Assembly: GCA_050186825.1 (NCBI GenBank)
Contig: JBFWYD010000006.1
Location: forward strand, 1 to 64,000
DNA from: NORP233 sp050186825
GTDB taxonomy: Bacteria > Planctomycetota > J058
Direction of reading: 5' to 3'
Length of the DNA: 64,000 bases
Part shown: piece after piece, positions 45,586-55,148 of the stretch
How positions within the stretch are numbered: the stretch's first letter is position 1
How the letters are laid out: every line of letters begins with the position of its first letter
The notes under the pieces: model-generated
What the model saw: only the letters and a program-made list of their open reading frames with translations
Database searches by the model: none
Told to the model about the DNA's origin: nothing
Made by a program: the position numbers and the translations under genes

Positions 45586-46506
45586 ATGGCCGAGCGCACG
45601 GCGGGGCCCGACAAGCGGTACCTCGACCCCAAGACCCTCACCAAGATCTCGCGCCTGGACATCATCGCCCGGCTCGTGGTCGAGGGCTTCGTGACGGGCC
45701 TGCACCGCAGCCCCTACCACGGCTTCTCGGTCGAGTTCGCGGAGCACCGGGAGTACGTCCCGGGCGACGACATCAAGCACATCGACTGGAAGGTCTTCGG
45801 CCGCAGCGACCGCTACTTCATCAAGCAGTACGAGGAGGAGACCAACCTCACGGCCACGATCCTGGTCGATGGCTCCGAGTCCATGCGCTACGGCTCGGAC
45901 CCAGACGGCCCGACCAAGCTCCAGTACGCCTGCTTCGTCGCCGCCTCGCTGGCCTACCTGATCCTGCGCCAGCGCGACTCGGTGGGGCTGGTCGCCTTCG
46001 ACGAGGGGATCCGGCGCTTCATCCCGCCGGGCTCCAGCCCCAGCCACCGCAACCTGGTCCTCGACGCGCTCGGGCAGATCGAGCCACGCGAGCGGACCAG
46101 CCTCGGCCCGGTGCTCCACACCATGGCCGAGCGCGTGCGCCGCAAGGGGCTGGTGATCCTGATCAGCGACCTCTTCGACGACCCGACCACGGTCCTGGCC
46201 GGCCTGCGCCACTTCCGCCACCGGCGCCACGAGGTGATCGTCTTCCACGTCATGGACCACGCCGAGCGGACCTTCCCCTTCGAGCAGATGACGAAGTTCC
46301 GCGGGCTGGAGGCGCTGGGCGAGGTGCTCTGCGACCCCTCCGCCCTGCGCCAGGCCTACCTGCGCGAGGTGGAGGAGTTCGTGGGCGAGCTCCGCCACGG
46401 CTGCCGGGCCGACCGCATCGACTACGTCCCGATCGACACCCAGACCCCGCTCGACGTGGCGCTGACCAGCTACCTGGCCACGCGCGCGGGCATGAAGCTG
46501 AGCTAG
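45586..46506 (+). CDS. DUF58-domain protein
   Basis: 306 aa. It has the DUF58 signature YHGFSVEFAEHREYVPGDDIKHIDWKVFGRSDRYFIKQYEEE followed by a VWA-like fold with DGSESM as metal-site remnant and LVILISDLFDD. These proteins are partners of MoxR ATPases. There are no membrane helices. The gene lies 12 bp after moxR and 3 bp before the first Bat-like gene. Confidence 0.93.
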   Translation: MAERTAGPDKRYLDPKTLTKISRLDIIARLVVEGFVTGLHRSPYHGFSVEFAEHREYVPGDDIKHIDWKVFGRSDRYFIKQYEEETNLTATILVDGSESMRYGSDPDGPTKLQYACFVAASLAYLILRQRDSVGLVAFDEGIRRFIPPGSSPSHRNLVLDALGQIEPRERTSLGPVLHTMAERVRRKGLVILISDLFDDPTTVLAGLRHFRHRRHEVIVFHVMDHAERTFPFEQMTKFRGLEALGEVLCDPSALRQAYLREVEEFVGELRHGCRADRIDYVPIDTQTPLDVALTSYLATRAGMKLS

Positions 46507-46509
46507 GGC

Positions 46510-48903
46510 ATGTTCGGCCAGTTCTTCGCCAACCCGGCCATGCTGCTCGGCGCCGCCGCGATCGTGGCGCCGATCACGCTGTTCCTGCTCAACCGCTTCC
46601 GCTACCGCACGATCGACTGGGCGGCGTTGACCTTCCTCGAGCGCGCCTTCAAGCAGCAGAAGCGCCGGCTCCAGCTCGAGAACCTGCTCCTGCTGCTGAT
46701 CCGCTGCCTGATCCTGATCCTGCTCGCGGTCGCGATGGCGCACCCCGTGTCGCGCTCGGGCGTGGCGGTCAACGAGGAGGCGGCCAGCCGCAACGTGCTG
46801 CTCCTGCTCGACACCAGCTACTCCACCGGCTACCAGGTCGGCTCGACCGAGGACGACACGGTCCGGGCCCGGGCCCGGCGGGCGGCGAAGGAGATCGTCT
46901 CGGCGCTCAAGGAGGGCGACCGGGTCAACGTGATCGCCTTCGACGAGACCGTGCGCCCGCTCTACCCCCAGCCCAAGCTGATCAACGACCAGGCCGGCCG
47001 CGACGCGGTCCTAGCCGACCTCGACGAGGCGCACGAGCTGGCCGAGAGCCAGCGCGGCACGCACCTCGGCGACGCCCTGCGCGAGCTGCCCCAGGCCCTG
47101 CGGCCCTTCGACTTCGTGGGCGGCAAGCCGCCGAACGAGGGGACCAAGCCGCTCAAGAAGACCGTGTTCCTGCTGGGCGACGCCCAGCGCCTCGGGCTGC
47201 TCGACGCCAAGGGCCAGCTCCAGGACCGCTCGCTCCTGGCGACCTCCGAGGAGATCAAGCAGCTCGGCGCGGCGATCCTGCTGGTCGACTGCGGCGCCGA
47301 GGACCCGCGCAACGTGAGCGTGGTCCGGCTGGCGACCCGCGAGCCCGTGGTCGGCAAGGACCTCCCGGCGCACATCGAGGCCACGCTCCGCAACGCCACC
47401 GCCCACGAGCTCAAGGACCTGAGCGTCGAGTACTACGTGGACGGCGCCGAGACGCCCCAGAAGACGGTCTCGGTCACGCTCGGCCCCGAGGGCGAGGTCA
47501 CCCCCGACCCGCTCCGCTACATCTTCAAGAACGCGGGCTTGCACCGGGTCGAGGTCCGGGTCAAGTCGGACCCCCTCGTGCTCGACAACGCGCGCCACCT
47601 GGTGGTGGACGTGCGCGAGGAGGTCCGCGCGCTGCTCGTGGATGGCGAGCGCTCGCCCAAGAAGTGGGAGTCCGAGACCGACTTCCTGCGCGCGGCCCTG
47701 AAGATCAGCGAGCACGTCGAGGAGGGCGCCGGGAGCCAGGAGCGGGGCCTGATCCGCCCCGAGGTGGTGGACGAGGCCGGCCTCGCCGCGCACGAGCTGC
47801 GCGGCTACGACGTGGTGGTCGTGGCCAACGTGGTCCAGCTCGCCGACGACGTGGTGAGCAAGCTCGAGCGCTACGCCCGCGAGGGCGGGACGGTCGTGTT
47901 CACCATGGGCGGCCTGGTCAACAAGGACGCCTGGAACGACGCGCTGTGGCGCAACGGGCGCGGGATCCTCCCGGCCAAGCTGCTCGAGAAGCGCGGCGGG
48001 ACCAAGGCCGACGCCAGCTCGGACGAGAGCGCGCCCGAGTGGGTGCTGACCCTGGGCGACTGCGAGGGCCACTCGGTCCAGATGTTCCAGGACAAGGAGA
48101 TGGGCTCCTGGATGCGGGCCACCTCGGTGTTCGGCTTCTACACCGTGCAGCTCGAGCCGCAGGAGAAGCCCGAGGGCTGGGTCCCGCCCTGGACGCCGAT
48201 GCTGGTCGTGCCGCGCTCGAGCACCGACGACGTGCCCGCGGCCGCGGCCGCGGGCGCGGGGCAGCCGATCCTGGTCGAGCGCCCCTACGGGCGCGGGCGG
48301 TCGGTGCTCTGGCTCTCGAGCGTGGACGACGACTGGAACAACGCGGTCGTCTACGACGTGTTCTACGTCCCCTTCTGGCGCGAGCTGGTGCTCGACCTGA
48401 GCCAGCGGGCGCGCCCCGCCGCCAACCTGCGGATCGGCGACCGCTACGAGCGCCACTTCACCGCCGAGCAGTACGCGGCGCGGGTCGAGGTCGAGACGCC
48501 GGGCGAGCGCCACGAGGGCGTGCCCCTGGAGAAGGTCCAGAGCCAGGAGCTCTACCGCCTGGCCTACCCCGTGGCCGACGAGCGGGGCGGGCTCCAGGAG
48601 AGCGGGCTCTACACGCTGCGCCGCAGCGGCGTGGCCGCGGGCCCCGACCCCGCGCCCGACTACTTCGCGGTGCGCGTGGACCCCAGCGAGGGCGACCTGG
48701 CCAAGTTCAGCGCCGAGGAGCTGGGCGAGGCGCTCGGCCTCGAGGTCAAGCAGGTCCGACCCGACGCGGCGCGGGACGCGCTGGTCAGCGACGCCGGGAG
48801 CGCGGGCAACCGCGAGTACTGGCGCGAGGTGGTCGTGGCGTTGCTGGCGCTCCTGGTCCTCGAGTCGACCCTGGCCGCGCTCTTCGGACGGCGGAGGAAC
48901 TGA
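46510..48903 (+). CDS. BatA-type membrane protein with VWA domain
   Basis: 797 aa. The N-terminus is a BatA domain (ANPAMLLGAAAIVAPITLFLLNRFRYR ... LENLLLLLIRCLILILLAVAMAHP) with two membrane helices. A VWA domain follows with the metal-binding set LLLDTSYSTG; the DxSxS motif is therefore complete. Beyond it come beta-rich segments and a GATase1-like region (about 370-460, VVVVANVVQLADD...GGTVVFTMGG). A final helix near residue 785 (VVVALLALLVLESTLAALF) anchors the C-terminus. Orientation suggests that most of the protein is outside. Such genes in planctomycetes follow moxR and DUF58 genes; their function (stress or envelope complex) is not established. Confidence 0.87.
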   Translation: MFGQFFANPAMLLGAAAIVAPITLFLLNRFRYRTIDWAALTFLERAFKQQKRRLQLENLLLLLIRCLILILLAVAMAHPVSRSGVAVNEEAASRNVLLLLDTSYSTGYQVGSTEDDTVRARARRAAKEIVSALKEGDRVNVIAFDETVRPLYPQPKLINDQAGRDAVLADLDEAHELAESQRGTHLGDALRELPQALRPFDFVGGKPPNEGTKPLKKTVFLLGDAQRLGLLDAKGQLQDRSLLATSEEIKQLGAAILLVDCGAEDPRNVSVVRLATREPVVGKDLPAHIEATLRNATAHELKDLSVEYYVDGAETPQKTVSVTLGPEGEVTPDPLRYIFKNAGLHRVEVRVKSDPLVLDNARHLVVDVREEVRALLVDGERSPKKWESETDFLRAALKISEHVEEGAGSQERGLIRPEVVDEAGLAAHELRGYDVVVVANVVQLADDVVSKLERYAREGGTVVFTMGGLVNKDAWNDALWRNGRGILPAKLLEKRGGTKADASSDESAPEWVLTLGDCEGHSVQMFQDKEMGSWMRATSVFGFYTVQLEPQEKPEGWVPPWTPMLVVPRSSTDDVPAAAAAGAGQPILVERPYGRGRSVLWLSSVDDDWNNAVVYDVFYVPFWRELVLDLSQRARPAANLRIGDRYERHFTAEQYAARVEVETPGERHEGVPLEKVQSQELYRLAYPVADERGGLQESGLYTLRRSGVAAGPDPAPDYFAVRVDPSEGDLAKFSAEELGEALGLEVKQVRPDAARDALVSDAGSAGNREYWREVVVALLALLVLESTLAALFGRRRN

Positions 48904-48904
48904 G

Positions 48905-51346
48905 ATGAGCCCCTCCCTGCTGCTCCTGGCCGCGGGCCCCAAGCCCTTCACCCAGCCCCGCCTCGAGGTCACCCCAGAGCCCTGGGTGTTCTTCCTGGTC
49001 GTGATCCTGGTCCTGGCCTTCGCCGGCGCCTGCTACCTGCTCGAGCGCAGGGGCGAGCGGCGCTGGCTGCGGCCGGTCCTGGCCGTCCTGCGCGCGGCCG
49101 TGATCCTGCTCGCGATCGTGATCCTGCTCCGCCCGCTGCTCTCCAAGGAGCTGCGCGAGGAGAAGCTCGGCCAGGTCGTGGTGGTGCTCGACACCTCGCG
49201 CTCCATGGCCTTCGAGGACCGGGAGAAGGACGAGGCCCTGCGCGACCGTGTGGCCGCGGCGCTCGGGACCAGCGCCCAGCAGCTGCGCACCATGACCCGC
49301 CTGGACCGGGTCAAGGCCGCCCTCCGCAAGGACGACGGCGCCTTCCTGCGGGGGCTGGCCGAGAAGAACAAGGTCCGGCTCTACACCTTCGACGCCACCC
49401 GCACCAAGCTGGCCGAGGTCGACAAGCTCGAGGCCGACGGCAAGGAGGTGCCCGGCACGAGCACCCTGGCCGCCGCCCGGGCCGAGCTCGAGGGCCTGGC
49501 GGCCGAGGGCCAGAGCACCGCGCTCGGCGACTCGCTCCAGCGGATCCTGGGCGACCTGCGCAACGAGCGGGTGGCCGCCCTGGTCCTGCTGACCGACGGG
49601 CGCTCCAACGGCGGGAGCGTCTCGGCGCCCTCGGTGGCGGCGCGCTTCGGGCACAAGGGCGTGAAGGTGTTCGCGGTCGGCGTGGGCGACCCCGACCCGC
49701 CGCGCGACCTGGCCGTGGACGACTTCCGCGCCCCCGACGTGAGCCTGGCGGGCGACGTGCTGGCGGGCTCGCTGGTGGTCCGCGCCCAGGGCTACACCGA
49801 GCGCCGCCCGGTGACGGTCACGATCACCATCGATGGCGCCAAGGTCTCGGAGCAGACCGGCGAGGTCGGCGGCGACCGCCCGCAGTGGGAGGTGCAGTTC
49901 GACACCAAGGTCACGCGCCCGGGCGAGTACACCCTCGAGGCCAAGGTCACGCCGGACCCGGACGAGCTGACCGACCAGAACAACCGCGCGATCCGGCGCG
50001 TGCGCGTGATCGACGAGCGGATCCGCGTGCTCTACGTCGAGGGCTACCCCCGCTGGGAGTACCGCTACATCAAGAACGCGCTGGTCCGCGACCGCCACAT
50101 GGAGGTCCAGTGCCTGCTCGCCTCGGCGGACCCCGGCTTCACGCAGGAGTCGTCGGCGGGCGTGCCTCCCTTGCACCGGCTGCCCCCGCCGGAGGAGTTG
50201 CTCAAGTACCACGTGGTGATCCTGGGCGACGTCAAGCCGGACGCCCGGGACCGTGAGGGCAACCTCGTCTTCTACGACAAGGCGCTCGACACCTTGAAGG
50301 AGCTGGTCAAGGAGCGCGGCGGCGGCCTGCTGATGATCTCCGGCAGCCAGGCCTCCCCGCGCCTCTACGCGGGCACGCCCGTGGCCGACCTGCTCCCGAT
50401 CGAGATCGACGAGAGCGCCTTCGTGGCCGGCGACTACAAGCGCGCCTACCGCCCGCAGCTCACCCGCGAGGGGCGCAACTCGCCCCTGATGCGGCTCGAG
50501 GCCGACGACCGGCTCAACCGCGAGCTCTGGGACCGCCGGCTCCAGGGTCTCTACTGGTACTCGACCGCCGACCGGGCCAAGCCCCAGGCGCGCGTGCTCG
50601 CGGTCCACCCGCGGGTGCGCAACCAGCACGGGCCGCTCCCGCTCCTGGCCTGGCACCGCTACGGGGCCGGGACGGTGTTCTGGATGGGCATCGACGAGAC
50701 CTGGCGCTGGCGGGCCGAGGTCGGGGACAAGTACCCCTACCGCTTCTACGGCCAGATCCTGCGCTTCCTCTCGCTCCAGAGCTTCACCCGGAGCAAGCGC
50801 TTCTACATCACCACCGACAAGACCGAGTACGACGTCGGCGAGGAGGTCCGGATCCGGGCCGAGGTCCGCGACGACCAGGCCCGCCAGACGAGCGGGCCCG
50901 AGGCCAAGCAGAAGGTCCTGGCCGACCTCCCCAACGGCGACACGCAGGCGATCACCCTCAGCGGCCTCGAGGGCGAGCCTGGCAAGTACGAGGGCACCCT
51001 CAAGCCCGTGCAGACCGGCCCCTACAAGCTCTACGTCGAGGCCGGCGACCGCTTCGGCGCCGACGAGATCGCCAACCGCGTGTTCGAGGTCAAGCTGCCG
51101 CGCCTCGAGCTCCAGGACCCCCGCATGGACAAGGAGGGCCTGGAGCGCGTCGCGGCCGAGTCGGGCGGTCAGTTCCTCCGCCTCGACGGCCTGGCCAAGA
51201 TCCCCGACCAGCTCACCCCGCTCTCGGAGCCGATCCTGATGGGCAAGGAGGAGCTCGACCTCTGGGATCAGCCCTGGGTGTTCGCCCTGTTCTGCGCCCT
51301 GCTCGTCTGCGAGTGGATCGGGCGGAAGGCGTCGCGCCTCCTCTGA
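48905..51346 (+). CDS. Membrane VWA protein with glutamine-amidotransferase-like domain
   Basis: 813 aa, starting one base after the previous stop. Two membrane helices (about 27-45 and 58-80) lead to a VWA domain with VVVLDTSRSMAFED as metal site. Then comes a beta domain (about 275-345) and a class-I glutamine-amidotransferase-like region (IRVLYVEGYPRWEYRYIKNAL, then VVILGDVK and GGGLLMISGSQASP). This is the region typical of planctomycete VWA/GATase-like proteins; the amidotransferase Cys-His-Glu triad is not evident. A C-terminal membrane helix (WVFALFCALLVCEWIG) closes it. It is probably the final part of the MoxR/VWA complex and ends 22 bp before the convergent EIIA gene. Confidence 0.87.
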   Translation: MSPSLLLLAAGPKPFTQPRLEVTPEPWVFFLVVILVLAFAGACYLLERRGERRWLRPVLAVLRAAVILLAIVILLRPLLSKELREEKLGQVVVVLDTSRSMAFEDREKDEALRDRVAAALGTSAQQLRTMTRLDRVKAALRKDDGAFLRGLAEKNKVRLYTFDATRTKLAEVDKLEADGKEVPGTSTLAAARAELEGLAAEGQSTALGDSLQRILGDLRNERVAALVLLTDGRSNGGSVSAPSVAARFGHKGVKVFAVGVGDPDPPRDLAVDDFRAPDVSLAGDVLAGSLVVRAQGYTERRPVTVTITIDGAKVSEQTGEVGGDRPQWEVQFDTKVTRPGEYTLEAKVTPDPDELTDQNNRAIRRVRVIDERIRVLYVEGYPRWEYRYIKNALVRDRHMEVQCLLASADPGFTQESSAGVPPLHRLPPPEELLKYHVVILGDVKPDARDREGNLVFYDKALDTLKELVKERGGGLLMISGSQASPRLYAGTPVADLLPIEIDESAFVAGDYKRAYRPQLTREGRNSPLMRLEADDRLNRELWDRRLQGLYWYSTADRAKPQARVLAVHPRVRNQHGPLPLLAWHRYGAGTVFWMGIDETWRWRAEVGDKYPYRFYGQILRFLSLQSFTRSKRFYITTDKTEYDVGEEVRIRAEVRDDQARQTSGPEAKQKVLADLPNGDTQAITLSGLEGEPGKYEGTLKPVQTGPYKLYVEAGDRFGADEIANRVFEVKLPRLELQDPRMDKEGLERVAAESGGQFLRLDGLAKIPDQLTPLSEPILMGKEELDLWDQPWVFALFCALLVCEWIGRKASRLL

Positions 51347-51368
51347 CGCCAGACCACGATTCCGAGGG

Positions 51369-51917
51369 TCAATCGAGGGCCTGGCCGAGCAGGTAGATCA
51401 CCTCGCCCGGGTCCTCTGCGCGCAGCAGCTGCTCGTAGAGGCCGCCCTCGCCGTCCTCGTCCTCGCGGGTGAAGGCGTCCGCCAGCGCCTTCTCGACCTT
51501 GCGGTAGTACTTGTCGTTGTAGGCCGGGGCGACCATGGGGAAGAACAGGCGCACCGGCTCGTCGTCGATGGAGTCGAACCACACCCCGGGGGGAGGGGTG
51601 ATCGCGACGCCGATCGCGAAGTCCTTGGCCTGAGGCGTGCGCACGTGGGGCATGGCGATCCCCCGGCCGATCCCCGTGCTGGCCTTCGCCTCGCGGTTGC
51701 GGAGGTCGGTCAGGCACTTCCTGGGGTTGGTGATCCGACCCGAGGGCTCGAGCAGCTCGACGAGCCGCTCGAGCACGACCTCCTTGCGCCGCCACTGCTG
51801 GCGCGGGCTGAGCTCGTGGAGCTCGAGCCCCTCCTCCTCCTCGGGGATCGGGAGGCCCGCCAGCGGGTCGAAGTCGAGGTCGATGTTCTCTTCCTTGAGG
51901 AACCGGTTCAGCCTCAC
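51369..51917 (-). CDS. PTS EIIA (PtsN-type) domain protein, second copy
   Basis: 182 aa from GTG. EIIA signature: STGIGRGIAMPHVRTPQAKDFAIGVA with His91, then VRLFFPMVAP. A 35-residue acidic N-terminal extension (LDFDPLAGLPIPEEEEG) distinguishes it from the copy at 38140. As with that one, no PTS transport components are nearby, suggesting a regulatory phosphorelay role. It is convergent with the VWA cluster and has no same-strand partner. Confidence 0.83.
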   Translation of the reverse strand: MRLNRFLKEENIDLDFDPLAGLPIPEEEEGLELHELSPRQQWRRKEVVLERLVELLEPSGRITNPRKCLTDLRNREAKASTGIGRGIAMPHVRTPQAKDFAIGVAITPPPGVWFDSIDDEPVRLFFPMVAPAYNDKYYRKVEKALADAFTREDEDGEGGLYEQLLRAEDPGEVIYLLGQALD

Positions 51918-52290
51918 GGGCGCGGAGCATAGCGCTGCCCGCCCACCTTTGAAGGCTCGGGCGTGCTGGGAGCTCGGCGGGTCAGGGGAGGGCGAAGGAG
52001 GCCCTCGAGCTTGGCCACCAGCGTCCCGGGTCGGAGCGCCGGTGAGCGGAATCGCTCTGCTTCACGGGCGGAACACCTTGGATCGCCGGATTCCCCTCGG
52101 ATCAAGGGAGTTGCAAGATCGAACGCGCGACACGGCCGCACACACTGGGAACGACGGTGTATGCCGTATCGATCCAACGACTTGGCACCCGCTCTCCCCC
52201 CAACCCCCACAGGCGCCCTTGCCCTCTCCGCGCCCGTCCTCGGCGACTGGGGCCTCGGTTCTCCCCGTGACTCGACCTGGATTCCCCACG
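51918..52290. other. Intergenic region before the AlkB-like gene
   Basis: No gene is visible in these 373 bp. From about 52040 the composition drops to roughly 60% G+C with many TTGGATC/GATCG-type words, unlike the neighbouring genes. It must hold promoters for the divergent EIIA and AlkB-like genes. No clear repeat or hairpin was found. Confidence 0.5.
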
Positions 52291-52899
52291 ATGTCCCCAC
52301 TACTCCGCGAACCTTTGGACCCGGCAACTCCGCAGGCCTGGATCTCCTATCAGCCCGACTTCCTGCCCGAGCCCGAGGCCTCGGCCCTGCTCGCGGAGCT
52401 GCTCGCGGCCGAGGGGTGGGAGCGGCAGCCGGTCCGCGGGCGGCTGACCCTGCGCGCGAACGCGTGGCTGGCGCTCGACCCGGCGGACCCGTCCTTCGTC
52501 TATCGCTACAGCGGCCAGACCTGGGTCCCGCGCGCCTTCCCGCCCGCGCTCGAGGCCCTGCGCGCGCGCCTCGCGGCGCTGACCGAGGCGCCCTACGACG
52601 CGGCCCTGCTCGGGCTCTACCCCGACGGCCGGGCGGGCCTCGACTGGCACGACGACGACGACTTCCCCGGCGCCGCGCGGCCGATCGCCTCGGTCTCGCT
52701 GGGCGCGCCGCGCCGCTTCGCGCTCCGGCGCAAGCGGGACCACGAGACGGTGGCCAGCTGGGAGCTGCCGCACGGCTCGCTCCTGGTCATGGGCGGGACG
52801 CTCCAGCGCGACTACCAGCACTCGCTCCGCAAGAGCGCGCGCGACCTCGGTCCCCGGGTGAACCTCAGCTTCCGCTGCTTCGCCGCGCCTCGAGCGTGA
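52291..52899 (+). CDS. alkB: AlkB-like 2-oxoglutarate/Fe(II) dioxygenase
   Basis: 202 aa. The jelly-roll dioxygenase residues are visible: His120 and Asp122 in LDWHDDDD, His177 in RDYQHSLRK, and Arg in RVNLSFRCF for 2-oxoglutarate. YRYSGQTWVPRAFPPAL is the lid typical of ALKBH2/3-type AlkB proteins. It would remove alkyl groups from DNA or RNA bases by oxidative demethylation. The N-x-Y motif before the His is replaced by GLYPDG. It starts with ATG at 52291 and is alone; a HEAT/VWA gene begins 71 bp later. Confidence 0.87.
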   Translation: MSPLLREPLDPATPQAWISYQPDFLPEPEASALLAELLAAEGWERQPVRGRLTLRANAWLALDPADPSFVYRYSGQTWVPRAFPPALEALRARLAALTEAPYDAALLGLYPDGRAGLDWHDDDDFPGAARPIASVSLGAPRRFALRRKRDHETVASWELPHGSLLVMGGTLQRDYQHSLRKSARDLGPRVNLSFRCFAAPRA

Positions 52900-52970
52900 G
52901 TGGACCTTCGCAGGCCCGGGGCCGCGAAGCGCGCTGGCCCTGGCCCGAGCGCGCTGGGTAAGCTCCCCCG

Positions 52971-54455
52971 GTGCGCGCCCCTGCCCTCCCGCTGCTCCTG
53001 CTCCTCGGCCTGCCCCTCGCCCTGCGCGCGGCGCCGGACGGCCCCGACCCGGCCACGGCGCCGGTGTCCGAGGCGCGGCGCGCCTTCGAGGGCGCGGTCG
53101 CGCAGCAGGACCAGGCGGCGATGCGCGTGTGGATCCCGGCCCTGGCCCGGATCGGCACCCGGCGCGCGATCGACCCCGTGCTCGACGCGCTCGAGGTGGT
53201 CCGCCAGGACCCGCGCACCTGGCGGGTGGCGCGCGAGCAGCTGACCGGGCTCCAGGACGCGAACGCCTGGGCGCGTGTGCTCCGGGTGCTGCGCGAGGGC
53301 AAGACGGTCCACGCGCGCCTGTTCGCGCTCGAGGTCGTCGAGCGGCGCGCGCGCGCCGAGGACGACGCGGAGCTGCTCCGGCTCCTGGCCGAGAAGGACG
53401 AGGTCCCCCTCCGCCGCCGCGCCGTGGTCGCCCTGGGCGCGCGCCCGCGCGACGCGGTGGTCGCGGCCCTGATCGCGCACATGCGCGCCCGCGACGCGGA
53501 CCCCGGCGCCGAGCACCAGCAGTGCGCGGTGGCCCTGGAGCGCCTGCTCGGCGAGCGGCTCGACCGCGGCGAGGACTACCAGGCCCGCTGGAAGGGCTCG
53601 CTCGCGAAGTGGCGCGAGGACCAGCAAGCCCTCGCGCGCGAGCGCGCGGCCGCGCGGACCAAGGCCCAGACGGAGCTCTTGCCCACGCCCGACCATCCCT
53701 GGGCAGCCGCGGTCAAGGAGCAGGGGGCCAAGCTCTACGCCAAGCCCCTGCCCGAGGCCGAGGTGCTGGTCCAGCTCGTGGCGGGCACCAAGGTCTCGGT
53801 CATCGGCAAGGACCGCGCGACCGGCTGGTGGCAGGTCCGCGCGACCGTGGCCAAGGCCACCCTCCAGGGCTTCGTGACCCCCGCCGAGCTCGCCGTCGAG
53901 GTCCCGCGCCCGCCGGCCAACGCCCCGCGCGAGGGCCTCCAGAGCTACTACGGCGTCCCCCTGCTGGGGAAGGGGATCGTGTTCGTGTTCGACATCAGCG
54001 GCTCCATGGCCGAGAGCAAGCTCCTGGCGGGGGCGAAGCGCGAGCTGATCCGCGCGATCCGCCGCCTGCCCGCAACCACGCGCTTCACGATCGTGGCCTT
54101 CGCGGGCGGCGTCTGGCCCTGGAAGCAGGAGCTGGTGTCCGCGCAGAAGGAGGAGCAGGAGGCCGCCGCGGCCTGGGTGACCAAGCTCAAGTCGCATCCG
54201 GACACGAGCCTGGACTACGCGCTGAAGCGCGCGCTCGGGGTCCCAGGCGTGGACACGATCGTGGTCCTGACCGACGGCTACCCCTACCGCAAGAAGCACA
54301 AGATCGCCGCGGCCACGATCCTGAGCCTGGTCGAGGAGGCGAACCGCGAGCTCCAGGCCCGCGTGTCCTGCTTCGGCTTCAAGGGCGCGAACCACGAGCT
54401 GCTCCGCTCCCTGGCCGCGGCCACCGGGGGCGACTACCGCGTCGTCGGCGAGTGA
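52971..54455 (+). CDS. Secreted HEAT-repeat / SH3 / VWA-domain protein
   Basis: 494 aa from GTG. A signal peptide (LPLLLLLGLPLALRAAP) is followed by HEAT-like helical repeats (about 30-200), a bacterial SH3-like domain (about 250-305, GAKLYAKPLPEAEVLVQLVAGTKVSVIGKDRATGWW) and a C-terminal VWA domain (about 330-494). That domain has VFDISGSMAES as a complete metal-ion-dependent adhesion site, then DTIVVLTDGYPYRK. It is probably an envelope or periplasmic protein that binds a ligand through the VWA. The GNAT gene overlaps its stop (GTGA). Confidence 0.83.
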   Translation: MRAPALPLLLLLGLPLALRAAPDGPDPATAPVSEARRAFEGAVAQQDQAAMRVWIPALARIGTRRAIDPVLDALEVVRQDPRTWRVAREQLTGLQDANAWARVLRVLREGKTVHARLFALEVVERRARAEDDAELLRLLAEKDEVPLRRRAVVALGARPRDAVVAALIAHMRARDADPGAEHQQCAVALERLLGERLDRGEDYQARWKGSLAKWREDQQALARERAAARTKAQTELLPTPDHPWAAAVKEQGAKLYAKPLPEAEVLVQLVAGTKVSVIGKDRATGWWQVRATVAKATLQGFVTPAELAVEVPRPPANAPREGLQSYYGVPLLGKGIVFVFDISGSMAESKLLAGAKRELIRAIRRLPATTRFTIVAFAGGVWPWKQELVSAQKEEQEAAAAWVTKLKSHPDTSLDYALKRALGVPGVDTIVVLTDGYPYRKKHKIAAATILSLVEEANRELQARVSCFGFKGANHELLRSLAAATGGDYRVVGE

Positions 54456-54904
54456 GCGAGGGCGGCGTCCCGGCGCACCGCCTGCGCCCGCTCCGCGGGG
54501 ACGAGCAGGCCGCCCTCTACGCGCTCCACGAGGCCTGCTTCCGGCCGCTCGTCGAGACCCGCTTCGCCTGGGACCCCGACCAGCAGCGGCGGGCGCTGAC
54601 GGGGAACGAGGGCGTCTCCTGGGCGGTCGAGGTCGCGGGCGAGCTCGCCGGGCAGCTGATCCTCGCGGACCGCGGCCACGAACTGTTCGTGACCCGCGTG
54701 CTGGTGCACCCCCGCTGGCAGGGCCGCGGGCTCGGGCGGCGCCTGCTCGAGGAGGTGATCGCCCAGGCCGAGGCGCGCGGGATCCCGGTCACCCTCAGTG
54801 TGTGGGAGAACAACCGCGCGCGCGCGCTCTACGCGCGACTGGGCTTCGTGGAGACCGAGCAGGTCGAGTTCCGGGTCAAGATGCGCCGCGACCCGCGCGG
54901 CTAG
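54452..54904 (+). CDS. GNAT-family N-acetyltransferase
   Basis: 150 aa from GTG overlapping the previous stop (GTGA). Acetyl-CoA motif: VLVHPRWQGRGLGRRLLEEVI, followed by LSVWENNRARALYARLGFVETEQ, both standard for GNAT enzymes. The substrate is unknown. Coupling to the VWA gene may be accidental or may indicate co-expression. Confidence 0.87.
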   Translation: MSEGGVPAHRLRPLRGDEQAALYALHEACFRPLVETRFAWDPDQQRRALTGNEGVSWAVEVAGELAGQLILADRGHELFVTRVLVHPRWQGRGLGRRLLEEVIAQAEARGIPVTLSVWENNRARALYARLGFVETEQVEFRVKMRRDPRG

Positions 54905-55049
54905 ACGCCCGACCACCCTCCGCCCTGCCGCAGCCCCGCTGCTCGGAGCGACCGCCCTCCGCCAATTGAGCCGAGCAAGGAGGCCGAGCGTTCACTCCCT
55001 GGCGCCCTCGCCCCAGCTTCCGCCCCCGCGTGAACGTCCGCTGGCGACC

Positions 55050-55128
55050 GGGCGCGCAGCGCCCGGGCGGCAGCAGGTCGACGCAAGCGGAGTGGTCGAG
55101 CGCAGCTCGACCTCCGCGCCAGCGAACG
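55050..55128. repeat. Dispersed two-hairpin element, copy 2
   Basis: Hairpins GGGCGC-GCA-GCGCCC (55050-55064) and GGTCGAGC-GCA-GCTCGACC (55094-55112) repeat the pattern at 38-116 with the same spacing. It sits in the 244-bp gap between the GNAT gene and the convergent zinc-ribbon membrane protein gene, so it could also end transcription. Confidence 0.6.
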
Positions 55129-55148
55129 CTCGGCATCCGCAGCTCGGC

